A DNA stretch of 63,426 nt from Empedobacter sp036647415. GTDB taxonomy: Bacteria; Bacteroidota; Bacteroidia; Flavobacteriales; Weeksellaceae. The notes beneath the pieces were generated by a model. That model was not told the DNA's origin. It saw only the letters and a list, made by a program, of their open reading frames with translations, and ran no database searches. The position numbers were made by a program, and so were the translations under genes. Of the stretch, positions 18,595-28,312 are shown piece after piece (the first letter of the stretch is position 1; every line of letters starts with the position of its first letter). Where the stretch lies: contig NZ_JAVXKG010000019.1 of NCBI RefSeq assembly GCF_036647415.1, positions 1-63,426 on the forward strand, in the 5' to 3' direction.

Positions 18595-18861
18595 ATTATT
18601 TTTAGGTGTTATTATAAAGTTCAAAAATAAATATATTATTTAATAATGTACTTAAAAAGTAAATATACTATACCCGTAGCGCATTTTGATTTAAAATTCA
18701 TCAATTTGAGAATTTTTTAGAAACAGAGCCAATAAAAATTATTAATATAAAATAATCAAACACTTTATTTTATACTAATAATTTAGAATTTTAAGAAAAC
18801 TTTAAACAATATTTACCTAAATATTATAATTATTGAAAAGTCTTTATTAAATTGTTACTTC

Positions 18862-18869
18862 TAATTTTG
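18862..18869 (+). promoter_or_regulatory. Candidate -7 promoter box, first DUF5715 gene
   Basis: TAATTTTG, fitting TAnnTTTG, 20 nt before the ATG at 18890. Confidence 0.5.
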
Positions 18870-18889
18870 CAGCGTAATAATATTGAAAA

Positions 18890-19534
18890 ATGAAAAAATT
18901 AATTGCACTTTCTTGTCTTTTCGGCGGAATATTTGGTTCAGCACAAAGTCAAGAAAGTTACACTTTAGCAGAAAACACTGCGAAATCTTCTTTTTCTATC
19001 GTAACAAAAAAAGTAACATACGATGATCATTTAATGGCAGCACAATCATTTAATATGTCAGCTATAGAAAGCTTTAATGATATTGATGGTTATGTTATTT
19101 TAAAAAAATTAGTCGCAATTCCTGAAGAAGGAAGTGGCTACACGATAGAAAAACTTACTCATAGTAAAGCCTTTTTAAATCCAAGAGCAAAAACCATTTT
19201 AGAAAAAATTGCAAATAAATTTCTCGAAGAAAATAGTGCGACGATTACAGTAACTTCGTTAACACGATCAGAAGAAAGTCAAGCAAGTTTACGTCGTGTA
19301 AATAGCAATGCAGCCAAAGGCGAAAGTTCGCATAATTATGGTGCTTCTTTCGATTTGTCTTACACAAAATTTAACAACAAATATTCGTATAGTAAAACGC
19401 ATCGTGATAATTTGGAAGAAATTCTGAAGCAACTGCAAGAAGATGGTAAAATTTATTATATAAAAGAGTATAAACAACATTGTTTTCACGTAACTGTTCG
19501 TAATCCAGAACAATTTAAGTCAACAACGATGTAA
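18890..19534 (+). CDS. DUF5715-family protein, M15-peptidase-like
   Basis: A 214-residue exported protein (signal peptide MKKLIALSCLFGGIFGSAQS). The C-terminal half carries the motif SSHNYGASFD with His148 and Asp155, and a later CFHVTV with His200. These match the zinc ligands of M15/VanY-type D-Ala-D-Ala carboxypeptidases (HxxxxxxD...H). The SLTRSEESQASLRRVNSNA segment is typical of the DUF5715 family. A role in trimming periplasmic peptidoglycan is likely but not shown. A paralogue follows directly at 19578. Confidence 0.82.
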   Translation: MKKLIALSCLFGGIFGSAQSQESYTLAENTAKSSFSIVTKKVTYDDHLMAAQSFNMSAIESFNDIDGYVILKKLVAIPEEGSGYTIEKLTHSKAFLNPRAKTILEKIANKFLEENSATITVTSLTRSEESQASLRRVNSNAAKGESSHNYGASFDLSYTKFNNKYSYSKTHRDNLEEILKQLQEDGKIYYIKEYKQHCFHVTVRNPEQFKSTTM

Positions 19535-19551
19535 ATTCGGAACTTCTTTTC

Positions 19552-19559
19552 TATTTTTG
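19552..19559 (+). promoter_or_regulatory. Candidate -7 promoter box, second DUF5715 gene
   Basis: TATTTTTG. It covers a TTG codon that could otherwise be read as a start at 19557, which supports the ATG at 19578 as the true start. Confidence 0.5.
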
Positions 19560-19577
19560 CTGAGAAGAAATTCAAAC

Positions 19578-20159
19578 ATGAGAAATTTACTAATCATATT
19601 GTTATTTTGTAATTCTTTACATGGTTTTGCTCAGAAAAGAGTGATTATAGAACCATCTAAAGAATATATTCAGCATTTGAATTCTGCAAAATCGCATAAT
19701 CTCGAATTGATTAAAAATGATAAGCATTTAAATAAATACATCAATCAAGGTAGTTTAGTAAAAATAAAACAGCGTGGTTATGGTTGGCGAATTGGCGATT
19801 TATCGCACAGTCATTCCTATTTAGTTCCAAAAGGACGTGATATTTTAAGGAGCATTGCAAATGATTTTGTAAAGGAAACTGGGCAGAATTTTTTTGTTGT
19901 AACCTCATTAACGCGAACATTAAGCGATCAGAATAGATTGCGAGGAGTTAACAGTAATGCGTCTTCTAATGATAGTTCGCATAATTATGGCGCCGCATTT
20001 GATATTTCTTATGTTAGATTTAATCAAAAAATTAGACCAGATTCTAAATTAGAAAATAAGTTAGAAACTATCTTAAAATCTTATGTACAATCGGGCAAGA
20101 TTTATTTTGTAAAAGAAGCTAAAATAAAATGTTTTCATATTATAGTTCGGAATTATTGA
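19578..20159 (+). CDS. DUF5715-family protein, M15-peptidase-like (paralogue)
   Basis: 193 residues from the ATG at 19578, with a signal peptide (MRNLLIILLFCNSLHGFAQ). It repeats the architecture of its upstream neighbour: VTSLTRTLSDQNRLRGVNSN, then SSHNYGAAFDISY with the paired His and Asp, then CFHIIVRNY with the third His. The two are tandem duplicates that have diverged strongly outside the motifs. It has its own promoter box, so the two may be expressed separately. Confidence 0.82.
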   Translation: MRNLLIILLFCNSLHGFAQKRVIIEPSKEYIQHLNSAKSHNLELIKNDKHLNKYINQGSLVKIKQRGYGWRIGDLSHSHSYLVPKGRDILRSIANDFVKETGQNFFVVTSLTRTLSDQNRLRGVNSNASSNDSSHNYGAAFDISYVRFNQKIRPDSKLENKLETILKSYVQSGKIYFVKEAKIKCFHIIVRNY

Positions 20160-20208
20160 TTCCGAACTTTTTTTATTTCTATATTTAATCAAATAAAAAT
20201 AATAAAGA

Positions 20209-20559
20209 ATGCATATCGAAGAATTACGCGATTATTGTCTATCATTGCCTTTGGTGGAAGAAAAATTTCCTTTTGATGAAGTTACTTTGGTTTTTTATAT
20301 TGCTGGTAAAATGTTTTGTTTGACAAATATCAATCAATTTAATTCTGTAAATGTAAAATGTGATCCTGATAATGCGCTCGAATTACGTGCAACTTACAAT
20401 GCCGTAAATGCAGGTTATCACATGAACAAAAAGCATTGGAACACAGTTACAGTAAACGATGATGCAAAAGATGACTTGATTAAAACTTGGATAAAAGATT
20501 CGTATAATCTCGTTATTTTGACTTTACCAAAATCTAAACGTCCTGAGTTATTGGAATAA
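20209..20559 (+). CDS. MmcQ/YjbR-family protein
   Basis: A 116-residue protein of the small YjbR/MmcQ fold (CyaY-like). It shows the family opening (IEELRDYCLSLPLVEEKFPF), a central beta segment (LVFYIAGKMFCLTNI) and the late KKHWNTVTV segment. The family is described as DNA-binding-like, but the cellular role is not known. It stands alone, upstream of a terminator that serves the opposite strand. Confidence 0.85.
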   Translation: MHIEELRDYCLSLPLVEEKFPFDEVTLVFYIAGKMFCLTNINQFNSVNVKCDPDNALELRATYNAVNAGYHMNKKHWNTVTVNDDAKDDLIKTWIKDSYNLVILTLPKSKRPELLE

Positions 20560-20581
20560 CTATTTTGTGATGAATAAAAAA

Positions 20582-20603
20582 GTCGGAAGATTTCTCTTCC
20601 GAC
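20582..20603 (-). terminator. Terminator of the metal efflux operon
   Basis: A perfect 9-bp stem (GTCGGAAGA / TCTTCCGAC) with a 4-nt loop and a T run on the minus strand. It lies about 60 nt past the stop of the czcA-like gene. Confidence 0.8.
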
Positions 20604-20666
20604 CATAGATATCTACTTGTTTATTTATTATTTCAGGAATAAAATAAAACGAGTTAGATAAAAATT

Positions 20667-23600
20667 TTACCTTTCATATTCTTTTTTATGAACCAAGTAA
20701 AAAACAATAGGTAAAATTGTAAATGATAAGATTAAACAAATAATCAATCCACCAACAATCATAATAGCTAATGGTTTTTGAATTTCAGAACCCATTCCGG
20801 TAGATAATGCTGCGGGCAATAATCCCATAGATCCCATTAATGCAATCATTACAACTGGACGAATTCTACTACGTATTCCGCTTTCGATTGCTTTTTTCAA
20901 ATTCATTTTATATTTTAAATTGTCACGTATCACACCAATTAATACAATACCGTCAATAGTTGCCACGCCAAACAAAATAATGAAACCAATTCCTGCCGAA
21001 ATACCAAAAATAGTACCTGTAACCCATAGCGAAATAAAACCACCAACAAAAGCGAAAGCTAGTGTTAATGCACCAATTGCTGTATCTTTCATGTTTCCAA
21101 AATTAAAATACAACAACAACAAAATTAGAACTAAAGAAATAGGAACAACCATTGCTAATTGTTGCGCTGCACGTTCTTTACTTTCAAATTCGCCTGCCCA
21201 TTCCATGTAATTATCTTTTGGTAATTTTATTTCTTTTTCCACTACTTTTTTTGCCTCAGCAATGGTACTTCCCAAATCCCGACCTTCTATACTAAAACCA
21301 ACACCAATATAACGGCTGTTTCCTTCGCGGTAAATAAACGCTGGACCTGTTTGATAACCTATAGTCGTAATTTCTTGTAATGGAATATTTTGTCCGTTAC
21401 TGGTCGGAATTAATATATTTCCAATTTTTTCTGGTGTATCACGATAAGCTTCTTGAAAACGAAGAATAACATCAAATTGACGATCGTTTTCGTAAAATTT
21501 TGTCGCTGTTTGTCCACCAATTGTCATTTCTATAACTGCTTGTACATCGGCTGTATTAATACCATATTTTGCCATTTTATTGTCATGTAACTGAATTTTC
21601 AGCTCTGGTAAACCAATATTTTTATACACATTAACATCTGTAATTCCATTTACTTTATTGATAGATTGGGCTATTTTGTTGGCGTATTTTTCTAAATCGT
21701 ATAAATCATCTCCAAAAATTTTTATCACTAACGAACTTTTTACACCCGCCACATATTCTTCTACATTATCTTGAATTGGTTGACTAAATCCGAAGTTAAT
21801 TCCAGGATAATGGTTTAATTTTGTTCTCATTTCTTGAATAATTTCTTCTTTTGAGACCTTTCTATTCCATTCTTTTTCATCTTTTAATTGAATATTAAAT
21901 TCTATATTAAAAAATCCTGTAGGATCAGTTCCATCATTTGGACGACCTGTTTGTGTTAAAATAAAATCAATTTCGTCACAATCTTTCTGCAACATTTCTT
22001 TCATTTCCTTGGTCAACCGTGTCGATTCTTTCAAATTCACACTATTAGGTAAAGTTGCGCGTACATAAATTGCACCTTCGTTTAATTTTGGCAAGAATTC
22101 TGATCCATAATTCATAAATTTAAAAAAACACAAAGACAAGATTCCTAAAAATAAAGCAATCGAAAGTTTTTTGTAACGAAAAGCGACTGCATACATTCCG
22201 TAAATTGTTTTCTGAAAAAAGCGTGTTATGAAATTTTCTTTTTCTTCGATATTTTTAGTAAACAACAATTTACACATTGCTGGCACATAGGTTAAACTCA
22301 AAATTAATGAACCTAACAAGGCGTAACCCAACGTAAATGCTAAGGGTGTGAACATTTTACCTTCTACTTTTTGAAAAGAAAAAATAGGTAATAATGCCAC
22401 AATCAAAATAATTAAAGCAAAGAAAATATAGGATGCTACACTACCTGCACTTTTTTTGATGACACCCATTTTACTCATTTTTGCAAAACGCTCTGCTCCT
22501 ACTCGATGTTGCATTGTTGCTAAAGCCACAAAAACAGTTTCAACGATAACCAAAGTTCCTTCGAGCAACAGACCAAAATCCAAAGATCCCATCGAAATTA
22601 GATTTGCGGGTAAACCTTGAATTTTAAGTACAATAATTGCAAATAAAAACGCAAGCGGAATAACCGATGCCACAATAAATGTGGATTTCCAATTGTATAA
22701 AAACACAAAAACGATTAACGAAACCAATAAAATTCCTTCTATAATATTCTTAGAAACCGTATGTACAGTATTATCTACCAATTTTGTACGATCTACAACT
22801 GTTTCTATTTTTACATTATCGGGAAGTGTTCTTTTATTTAACTCCTCTATTTTTAGTTTTAAATTTCCAATTACTTCAGATGGATTTTCACCACGTAACA
22901 TAATCACAATTCCTTCAACTAAATCATCTTGATTATTATAACCAACTTGTCCCAAACGAGGTTTATTTGAAACCACAACATCTGCAACATTTTTGATTAA
23001 TATAGGTGTAGAACCATTTAGTTTCACGGTAATATTCCCTATATCTTCAATCTTATCCAACAAACCAACTCCACGCACAACATACGCCTGATCGCCTTGC
23101 TCTATAACATCTCCACCTACATTTATATTCGATTTTGAAACTGCTTCATAAACATCTAAAGGTGATAAATCGTAATTTTTAAGTTCAGTTGGATTGATTT
23201 TTATTTCATACGTTTTTTCTTCTCCACCAAAACTTACCACATCTGCTACTCCAGGTACAGAAAGCAATTCTCGCTCTATTACCCAATCTTGTATCGCAGT
23301 AACTTCTTTAATTGGTAAATCACTTTTTATCACATAACGATAAATTTCGCCTGTAGCTCCCGAAGGCGGCTCTATATCCGCATCGGCACCATCAGGTAAA
23401 TCAACACCATTCAACTTATTTGATACATATTGTTGCGCATAGAAATCGTCTACACCATCTTCAAACTGCACGTTTACAACCGACAAACCAAACAAGGATA
23501 TTGATCGAATATTTGCTTTGTGAGGTATACTATTCATTACTTTAGAAACAGGTAAAGTGACTAATTTTTCCATTTCTTCTGCACTACGTCCGGGCCATTG

Positions 23601-23762
23601 TGTAATAATTCGTGCTCGTGTATTCGTTACATCTGGAAAAGCCTCTATTGGTGTATGTTTTAACGCATATATTCCACCAAAAAGTAATGCAAATGTGGCA
23701 AAAAGTATAAAGGTTGTATTGCGCAACGAAAAAGTTACGATTGCTTGTACTAACTTTTTCAT
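20667..23762 (-). CDS. CzcA/CusA-type heavy-metal RND efflux pump
   Basis: A 1031-residue HME-class RND transporter that expels metal ions from the periplasm or cytoplasm using the proton gradient. TM4 contains the family block as DFGLLLEGTLVIVE: Asp395 and Glu408 match the conserved acidic residues, but the middle Asp of the usual DFG...VDG motif is Glu401 here. The N-terminus (AFPDVTNTRARIITQWPGRSAEEME) is typical of CzcA/CusA. It forms a unit with the adaptor at 23767 (4-nt gap) and the channel at 24868. The metal (Cu/Ag or Zn/Co/Cd) cannot be decided. Confidence 0.92.
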   Translation of the reverse strand: MKKLVQAIVTFSLRNTTFILFATFALLFGGIYALKHTPIEAFPDVTNTRARIITQWPGRSAEEMEKLVTLPVSKVMNSIPHKANIRSISLFGLSVVNVQFEDGVDDFYAQQYVSNKLNGVDLPDGADADIEPPSGATGEIYRYVIKSDLPIKEVTAIQDWVIERELLSVPGVADVVSFGGEEKTYEIKINPTELKNYDLSPLDVYEAVSKSNINVGGDVIEQGDQAYVVRGVGLLDKIEDIGNITVKLNGSTPILIKNVADVVVSNKPRLGQVGYNNQDDLVEGIVIMLRGENPSEVIGNLKLKIEELNKRTLPDNVKIETVVDRTKLVDNTVHTVSKNIIEGILLVSLIVFVFLYNWKSTFIVASVIPLAFLFAIIVLKIQGLPANLISMGSLDFGLLLEGTLVIVETVFVALATMQHRVGAERFAKMSKMGVIKKSAGSVASYIFFALIILIVALLPIFSFQKVEGKMFTPLAFTLGYALLGSLILSLTYVPAMCKLLFTKNIEEKENFITRFFQKTIYGMYAVAFRYKKLSIALFLGILSLCFFKFMNYGSEFLPKLNEGAIYVRATLPNSVNLKESTRLTKEMKEMLQKDCDEIDFILTQTGRPNDGTDPTGFFNIEFNIQLKDEKEWNRKVSKEEIIQEMRTKLNHYPGINFGFSQPIQDNVEEYVAGVKSSLVIKIFGDDLYDLEKYANKIAQSINKVNGITDVNVYKNIGLPELKIQLHDNKMAKYGINTADVQAVIEMTIGGQTATKFYENDRQFDVILRFQEAYRDTPEKIGNILIPTSNGQNIPLQEITTIGYQTGPAFIYREGNSRYIGVGFSIEGRDLGSTIAEAKKVVEKEIKLPKDNYMEWAGEFESKERAAQQLAMVVPISLVLILLLLYFNFGNMKDTAIGALTLAFAFVGGFISLWVTGTIFGISAGIGFIILFGVATIDGIVLIGVIRDNLKYKMNLKKAIESGIRSRIRPVVMIALMGSMGLLPAALSTGMGSEIQKPLAIMIVGGLIICLILSFTILPIVFYLVHKKEYER

Positions 23763-23766
23763 GTTG

Positions 23767-24864
23767 TTATTTGTTTAATTCTTCATAAATAACCAAAGCA
23801 TTTTTGGTAATAATTTGTTCATTATTCATGAATTTCTCGCTCACAAATGTATATTCCTCATTACTCGCAATAGGTGTTATTTTTCGAGTTTCCATCTTAC
23901 AATCTGAAGTATAAACCACCACATATTCTTTATTATTCTCGAAAATTTTGGCATTATTTGGAAGAGCAAATGCTTTACCTACCGACGTATTTTTATCAAT
24001 AATAATATCGGCACTTAAACCTGGCATTAAATTTAAATCTTGATTTTCTAACACCACACGTGCTTTCAAAACATGTTCATTATCGTCAAAAACATTATAT
24101 ATTTTATCTATTTTTCCTGAATAAATACGGTCTGGATAAGCAACTGTTCGCACTTTTACAAAATCGCCTTTTTTGACATATTGCAAATTACTCGCATAAA
24201 TATTCACCATAACCCAAACCTGTTTTAGATTAGAAATGGAAAATAATGCGTCTTCATTTTCAGAAGTGATGGACTGACCTACACTCATATTTTTTTGAAC
24301 GATATAACCGTTTTTTGGCGCCAAAATTTGAAACTGACCGTTACCAACTGCTCGATACATTTGTAAGGTAGAATTAATTTTATCTCGTTCTATTTTTGCA
24401 GCTTGCAATTCATGCTCAACTTCAGAAAGTTCTGTAGACGAAACCATTCCGTCATTCAATAATTCTTTTTTTGTTTTGATTTGTTTACTAAATAAATCAA
24501 TCTGATTTTGATAATATCGTTTTTGTTGCATTAAATCTTGCACTTCTGTCGACTTTACAACACCCAAAACTTGACCTTGTTTCACAAAATCGCCCAACTC
24601 AAAATTTACACGATCTACAACACCTTGCAATAAACTTTTGAAGGCAACCAAATCATTTTCATTGTATTCTATTTTTCCTGATAAGGTTAATTGCTCATGT
24701 ATTGGCTGCTCAGAAATAGGAACAATTTCAGTTGATTTTTTCAACTGTTCATTCAAGCAAAACGTTTTTTCGGTTTGCTTATCATCTGTATTTTCTTCTA
24801 TATTTTTCTGACAACTTGTAAAAAACAAGCTATAAATTGCCAAAAAATAAATACTTTTTTTCAT
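23767..24864 (-). CDS. Metal efflux RND adaptor (CzcB/CusB-like lipoprotein)
   Basis: A 365-residue periplasmic adaptor with a lipobox (LFFTSC, Cys18), so probably lipid-anchored. It has the two lipoyl halves (LLQGVVDRVNFELGDFVKQGQVLG and ILAPKNGYIVQKNMSVGQSI) on either side of a coiled-coil hairpin (residues of about 115-170), then a beta-barrel domain. It bridges the pump at 20667 and the channel at 24868, with 4- and 3-nt gaps. No CusF-like or His-rich metal-binding extension is present. Confidence 0.9.
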   Translation of the reverse strand: MKKSIYFLAIYSLFFTSCQKNIEENTDDKQTEKTFCLNEQLKKSTEIVPISEQPIHEQLTLSGKIEYNENDLVAFKSLLQGVVDRVNFELGDFVKQGQVLGVVKSTEVQDLMQQKRYYQNQIDLFSKQIKTKKELLNDGMVSSTELSEVEHELQAAKIERDKINSTLQMYRAVGNGQFQILAPKNGYIVQKNMSVGQSITSENEDALFSISNLKQVWVMVNIYASNLQYVKKGDFVKVRTVAYPDRIYSGKIDKIYNVFDDNEHVLKARVVLENQDLNLMPGLSADIIIDKNTSVGKAFALPNNAKIFENNKEYVVVYTSDCKMETRKITPIASNEEYTFVSEKFMNNEQIITKNALVIYEELNK

Positions 24865-24867
24865 GTC

Positions 24868-26118
24868 TTAAAAATCTTTTCCTACGATATATTGTAACTC
24901 CTCATACGTGTGTTTGTATGTTTCTTGTAATTCTAAATAAGCTTGTTGTGCTTCGCGGTAAGCTTGTGTAAAATCTATAAACTCCATTAAAGTGATGTGT
25001 TTATTTTGTAAATGTTTTTTATAATTATCAATCATTAAATTCTGTTCTTGCTCTTTTTCTAAAGACCAAAAATTCAATGTTTCTTCTAATTTTTTTAATT
25101 GATTTTGCAAACGATCTATCGATTGATCGAGCTCTAATTGATACGCATTTTGATTTGCTAATTGTTGTTCAATAGAAATTTTTGCAGCTTTTATGTTTCC
25201 TTTATTCGTATTAAAAATGGGTAAATCTACACTTACACCTACTCCAACAAAATCACGCATAATATTTCCTCCACGATCATAATTTAACTGAAAAGTTAAA
25301 TCTGGTGTACGTTGTGCTTTTTCCAAAATCAATTGATTTTTAGCTAAATTCAACTCATTTTCTTGTTTTTTCAGTCCAATATTTTGATTTTTAGCACTAT
25401 TTTTCAAATCAAAAGGAAGTTGATTTTGTGATTTTATTGAAGTCTCAAATTGAAGTTGATCTATATTTAACTCCGAATTTTGAGTTAATAATCGTAATTT
25501 ATTTAATCCATCTATTTTTTCATTTTCGAGTAAAACAGATTCTTTTTGCAAGCCTAGTAACTCAGTCTGAATTCGATAAAAATCTGCTTTCGAAACATTC
25601 TGTAATTTAGATTGTCTTTCATATTGATTGCTCATTTGCGTAAACAAATTCAACATATTTTGAAGTTGATTTTCTTCTTGATTGATACGTGATAAAGTAT
25701 AAAACGATTGACGTAATTCTTTTTTCAGTTCACGTAACAATTCTTCATAATCAAACAACGCGTTATTTTTTTCTAGTTGTTTGATTGCTACTCGTTTTTT
25801 TCGTTTACCAGCCGTTTCTATCAATTGCTCCAATTCTACAGAAACCTGTTGATTTTTACCATATTTTCCGAATAGATAAGGTTGTTCCTCAATCTGGTAG
25901 GTTTTCCAAAGATTTACTTCAGAAATGCTAAGCGTAGGATTATTCCATAGTTTTTCTTGAACAATTTCCGCATCAGCTTTATCAATATTGAGTTTATTTG
26001 CAATCAATAAATAATTTTTCTGAAGAAACTGAGCTTCTAAATCTTGTATTGTGTACGATTGCGCTTGTAAAGTTGATACCATACAAACAGTAATCGCCGA
26101 TAAATAGAATGTTTTCAC
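24868..26118 (-). CDS. Metal efflux outer-membrane channel (CzcC/CusC-like)
   Basis: A 416-residue TolC-family protein with a signal peptide (MKTFYLSAITVCMVSTLQAQ). The start codon is GTG: no upstream ATG keeps the frame, and the signal peptide begins exactly here. Long heptad-rich helices cover about residues 110-230 and 300-400. It is the first gene of the pump operon and lies 112 nt after the sensor kinase gene, a gap that contains phased repeats likely bound by the response regulator. Confidence 0.9.
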   Translation of the reverse strand: MKTFYLSAITVCMVSTLQAQSYTIQDLEAQFLQKNYLLIANKLNIDKADAEIVQEKLWNNPTLSISEVNLWKTYQIEEQPYLFGKYGKNQQVSVELEQLIETAGKRKKRVAIKQLEKNNALFDYEELLRELKKELRQSFYTLSRINQEENQLQNMLNLFTQMSNQYERQSKLQNVSKADFYRIQTELLGLQKESVLLENEKIDGLNKLRLLTQNSELNIDQLQFETSIKSQNQLPFDLKNSAKNQNIGLKKQENELNLAKNQLILEKAQRTPDLTFQLNYDRGGNIMRDFVGVGVSVDLPIFNTNKGNIKAAKISIEQQLANQNAYQLELDQSIDRLQNQLKKLEETLNFWSLEKEQEQNLMIDNYKKHLQNKHITLMEFIDFTQAYREAQQAYLELQETYKHTYEELQYIVGKDF

Positions 26119-26150
26119 TTCGTTACTTTTTTGAATTTCAAAATTAGTAA

Positions 26151-26194
26151 CTGAAGATTAAGGTGAATTTTGAAGTAGATTAAAAGTAGATTAG
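26151..26194. promoter_or_regulatory. 11-bp phased repeats, candidate response-regulator operator
   Basis: Read on the minus strand, four consecutive 11-mers occur: CTAATCTACTT, TTAATCTACTT, CAAAATTCACC and TTAATCTTCAG. The first, second and fourth share TAATCT. OmpR-type regulators typically bind such direct repeats spaced one helical turn apart. The block is 33 bp from the start of the channel gene. Confidence 0.55.
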
Positions 26195-26229
26195 AGTTTT
26201 TTGATGATCGTTTATTTTAAGACAAAACA

Positions 26230-27570
26230 TTATTTAAAACTCAATTTTACAATGGTTCCTTTTGGTTTATTTTTTTCGATTTGTAAATCTATTTCATGCA
26301 AAGTAAAAATAATATTTGCCATAGAAAGTCCGATTCCTTTTCCTTGATAAAATTGTGTGTTTTGACCTCGAAAAAAATTCTGTTTTATTTTTGCTAAATC
26401 AGTTTCTAAAATACCAATTCCTTTATCAATTATATGAAGTTTAAGTTGTTGATTCACTTCCAAAAACTGAATCATAATCTCTTGATTATCGGAATATTTT
26501 ATTGCATTTCCTATTAAATTATTCAAAGCAACTTCTACTAATTTTTCGTTTCCTTGAATACTTAATAACTTATTATTTTCAACTTTTATATCTACATTTA
26601 TTTTTGCATTATGATATAAAACTGCATTTTCTATTACTTGCCAAACAATTTCATCAATTCGAATTGTTTTAAATTCAAAACTTGTTTTCGCTCCCGAAAG
26701 CAGCATCATTTGATCTAGAGTTTCTTGTAAATCATTGGTATATTGTTTTAATTGTACAATGACTAATTCATATTCTTCCGACGTTCTTTTTTTATGATTT
26801 GTAACCTCTAAAGTTCCCAAAAGAGCAGTAATTGGTGTTCGTAATTCGTGCGAAACATAATCTATAAAATTTTTTTGAACATTAAATGTTTGTGCAATCC
26901 GATCTATAAAATGATTATATGTTTTGACCAAATCTTCAATCTCGGCGTACGATTTTTTTAAAACCAAAGGTTCATTAAAGTTTTTAGTATCACGTTCTTT
27001 TATTTGTTCAATAATTTTGGTAATCGGCTCGTAAGCAATGTAACCTAAATATTGTGAAAACAAATAGATAAACAATAAGCCAATAACTGAAACAATAATT
27101 AAAATATGTAACAACGATTGCATTTGATCATTAAATTCATCTTTTGATTGACGCGTAATAACTACAAAATCACCTTGATTGTCACGATAAAATATCCCAT
27201 TGTAAAAGAAATGTTCTGAAGTAAAAAAATCATTATTATTAAGGCGAACATTGTTTATAAATTTTGATGAAATATTATCATCAACATCCATATTTCCATT
27301 AAATTTTTGATTTAAAGTATCATAAATCACTATATTTTTTCGAGAAATCGTCTTCAACATCTGAGTTTTTATATTCTCATGTTCTAATGTTGGTAATTCA
27401 TCTTGTTCTAGATAATAAATTGCAGCCAAGAGCGATTTACTTTCTAAAGATTGAATCTCTTTTTTCTCCATTTGTGTGTAAAACGAGAAATAAATAACCG
27501 TAGAAACAATTAAAATAACTACACTAAAAATAATAATTGAATAGAGTGAAAGACGATGTTTTAACTTCAT
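26230..27570 (-). CDS. Membrane sensor histidine kinase
   Basis: A 446-residue kinase with two membrane helices (residues of about 10-32 and 155-175) around a periplasmic sensor domain, then a HAMP-like linker (YEPITKIIEQIKERD). The HisKA phospho-acceptor box is FIDYVSHELRTPITALLG. The ATPase domain has the N box (NLIGNAIKYS), G1 (DKGIGI) and G2 (GKGIGLSMANII). It is 3 nt downstream of its response regulator. The position before a CzcCBA pump suggests metal sensing, as in CusS or CzcS. Confidence 0.92.
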   Translation of the reverse strand: MKLKHRLSLYSIIIFSVVILIVSTVIYFSFYTQMEKKEIQSLESKSLLAAIYYLEQDELPTLEHENIKTQMLKTISRKNIVIYDTLNQKFNGNMDVDDNISSKFINNVRLNNNDFFTSEHFFYNGIFYRDNQGDFVVITRQSKDEFNDQMQSLLHILIIVSVIGLLFIYLFSQYLGYIAYEPITKIIEQIKERDTKNFNEPLVLKKSYAEIEDLVKTYNHFIDRIAQTFNVQKNFIDYVSHELRTPITALLGTLEVTNHKKRTSEEYELVIVQLKQYTNDLQETLDQMMLLSGAKTSFEFKTIRIDEIVWQVIENAVLYHNAKINVDIKVENNKLLSIQGNEKLVEVALNNLIGNAIKYSDNQEIMIQFLEVNQQLKLHIIDKGIGILETDLAKIKQNFFRGQNTQFYQGKGIGLSMANIIFTLHEIDLQIEKNKPKGTIVKLSFK

Positions 27571-27573
27571 AAT

Positions 27574-28251
27574 TTAAGCTTTGAACATATAACCTACACC
27601 TTTTACCGTGTAAATATATTTGCAATTATTCTTCTCTATTTTATTTCGTAAATACGAAATATAAACATCCACAACATTGGTATGATTGTCAAAAGTGATG
27701 CCCCAAACAGCATTTAAAATTTGAATACGTGTTACCGTTTTTTCTATATTTTCGATCAAATAATTGAGTAATTTGAACTCACGTGGCGACAAATCAACTT
27801 CTTCTTGATTAACGGAAACCTTGTATTGATTGAGATCGATTTCTAATGTACCAAAAGTCAAAATATTAGATATTGTTTCGTTTTGACGAAACTGATTACG
27901 ACGTGTTAAGGCTTTAATTCTAGATAATAATTCATCAAAATGAAAAGGTTTTGTAATGTAATCGTCTGCGCCATAATCCAAAGCAGAAACTTTGTCTTGT
28001 ACAGAATTTAGAGCGCTTAACATTAGAATTGGTGCAAATATTTTTTTGAAACGAAGTGTTTGTACTAACTGAATTCCGTCCATTCCAGGTAACATAATAT
28101 CGCAGATGATTAGATCAAATTGAATATTCAAATAATTTTCTAATACCAATTCTGCATTTTTACATAAAGTAACCAAATGATTGTTTTCTTCTAATCCTTT
28201 GATTAAGAAATCACTAATTCGCTTATCATCTTCAATAACAAGTATCTGCAT
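27574..28251 (-). CDS. OmpR-family response regulator
   Basis: A 225-residue regulator. The receiver domain has the acidic pair (IEDD), the phospho-acceptor Asp51 (LIICDIMLPGMDG) and the Lys of KPFHFDEL. The C-terminal winged helix carries the usual LSPREFKLLNYL and ending VWGITFDNHTNVVDVYISYLRNKI...TVKGVGYMF. It is first in the operon regulator-kinase-channel-adaptor-pump. It probably activates the pump through the repeats at 26151 and a related site before its own gene. Confidence 0.93.
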   Translation of the reverse strand: MQILVIEDDKRISDFLIKGLEENNHLVTLCKNAELVLENYLNIQFDLIICDIMLPGMDGIQLVQTLRFKKIFAPILMLSALNSVQDKVSALDYGADDYITKPFHFDELLSRIKALTRRNQFRQNETISNILTFGTLEIDLNQYKVSVNQEEVDLSPREFKLLNYLIENIEKTVTRIQILNAVWGITFDNHTNVVDVYISYLRNKIEKNNCKYIYTVKGVGYMFKA

Positions 28252-28312
28252 CTAAAAAATATTTTTACAAAATTAGACATTAAACTTCATCAAACTATTG
28301 ATTGTGAATTTT

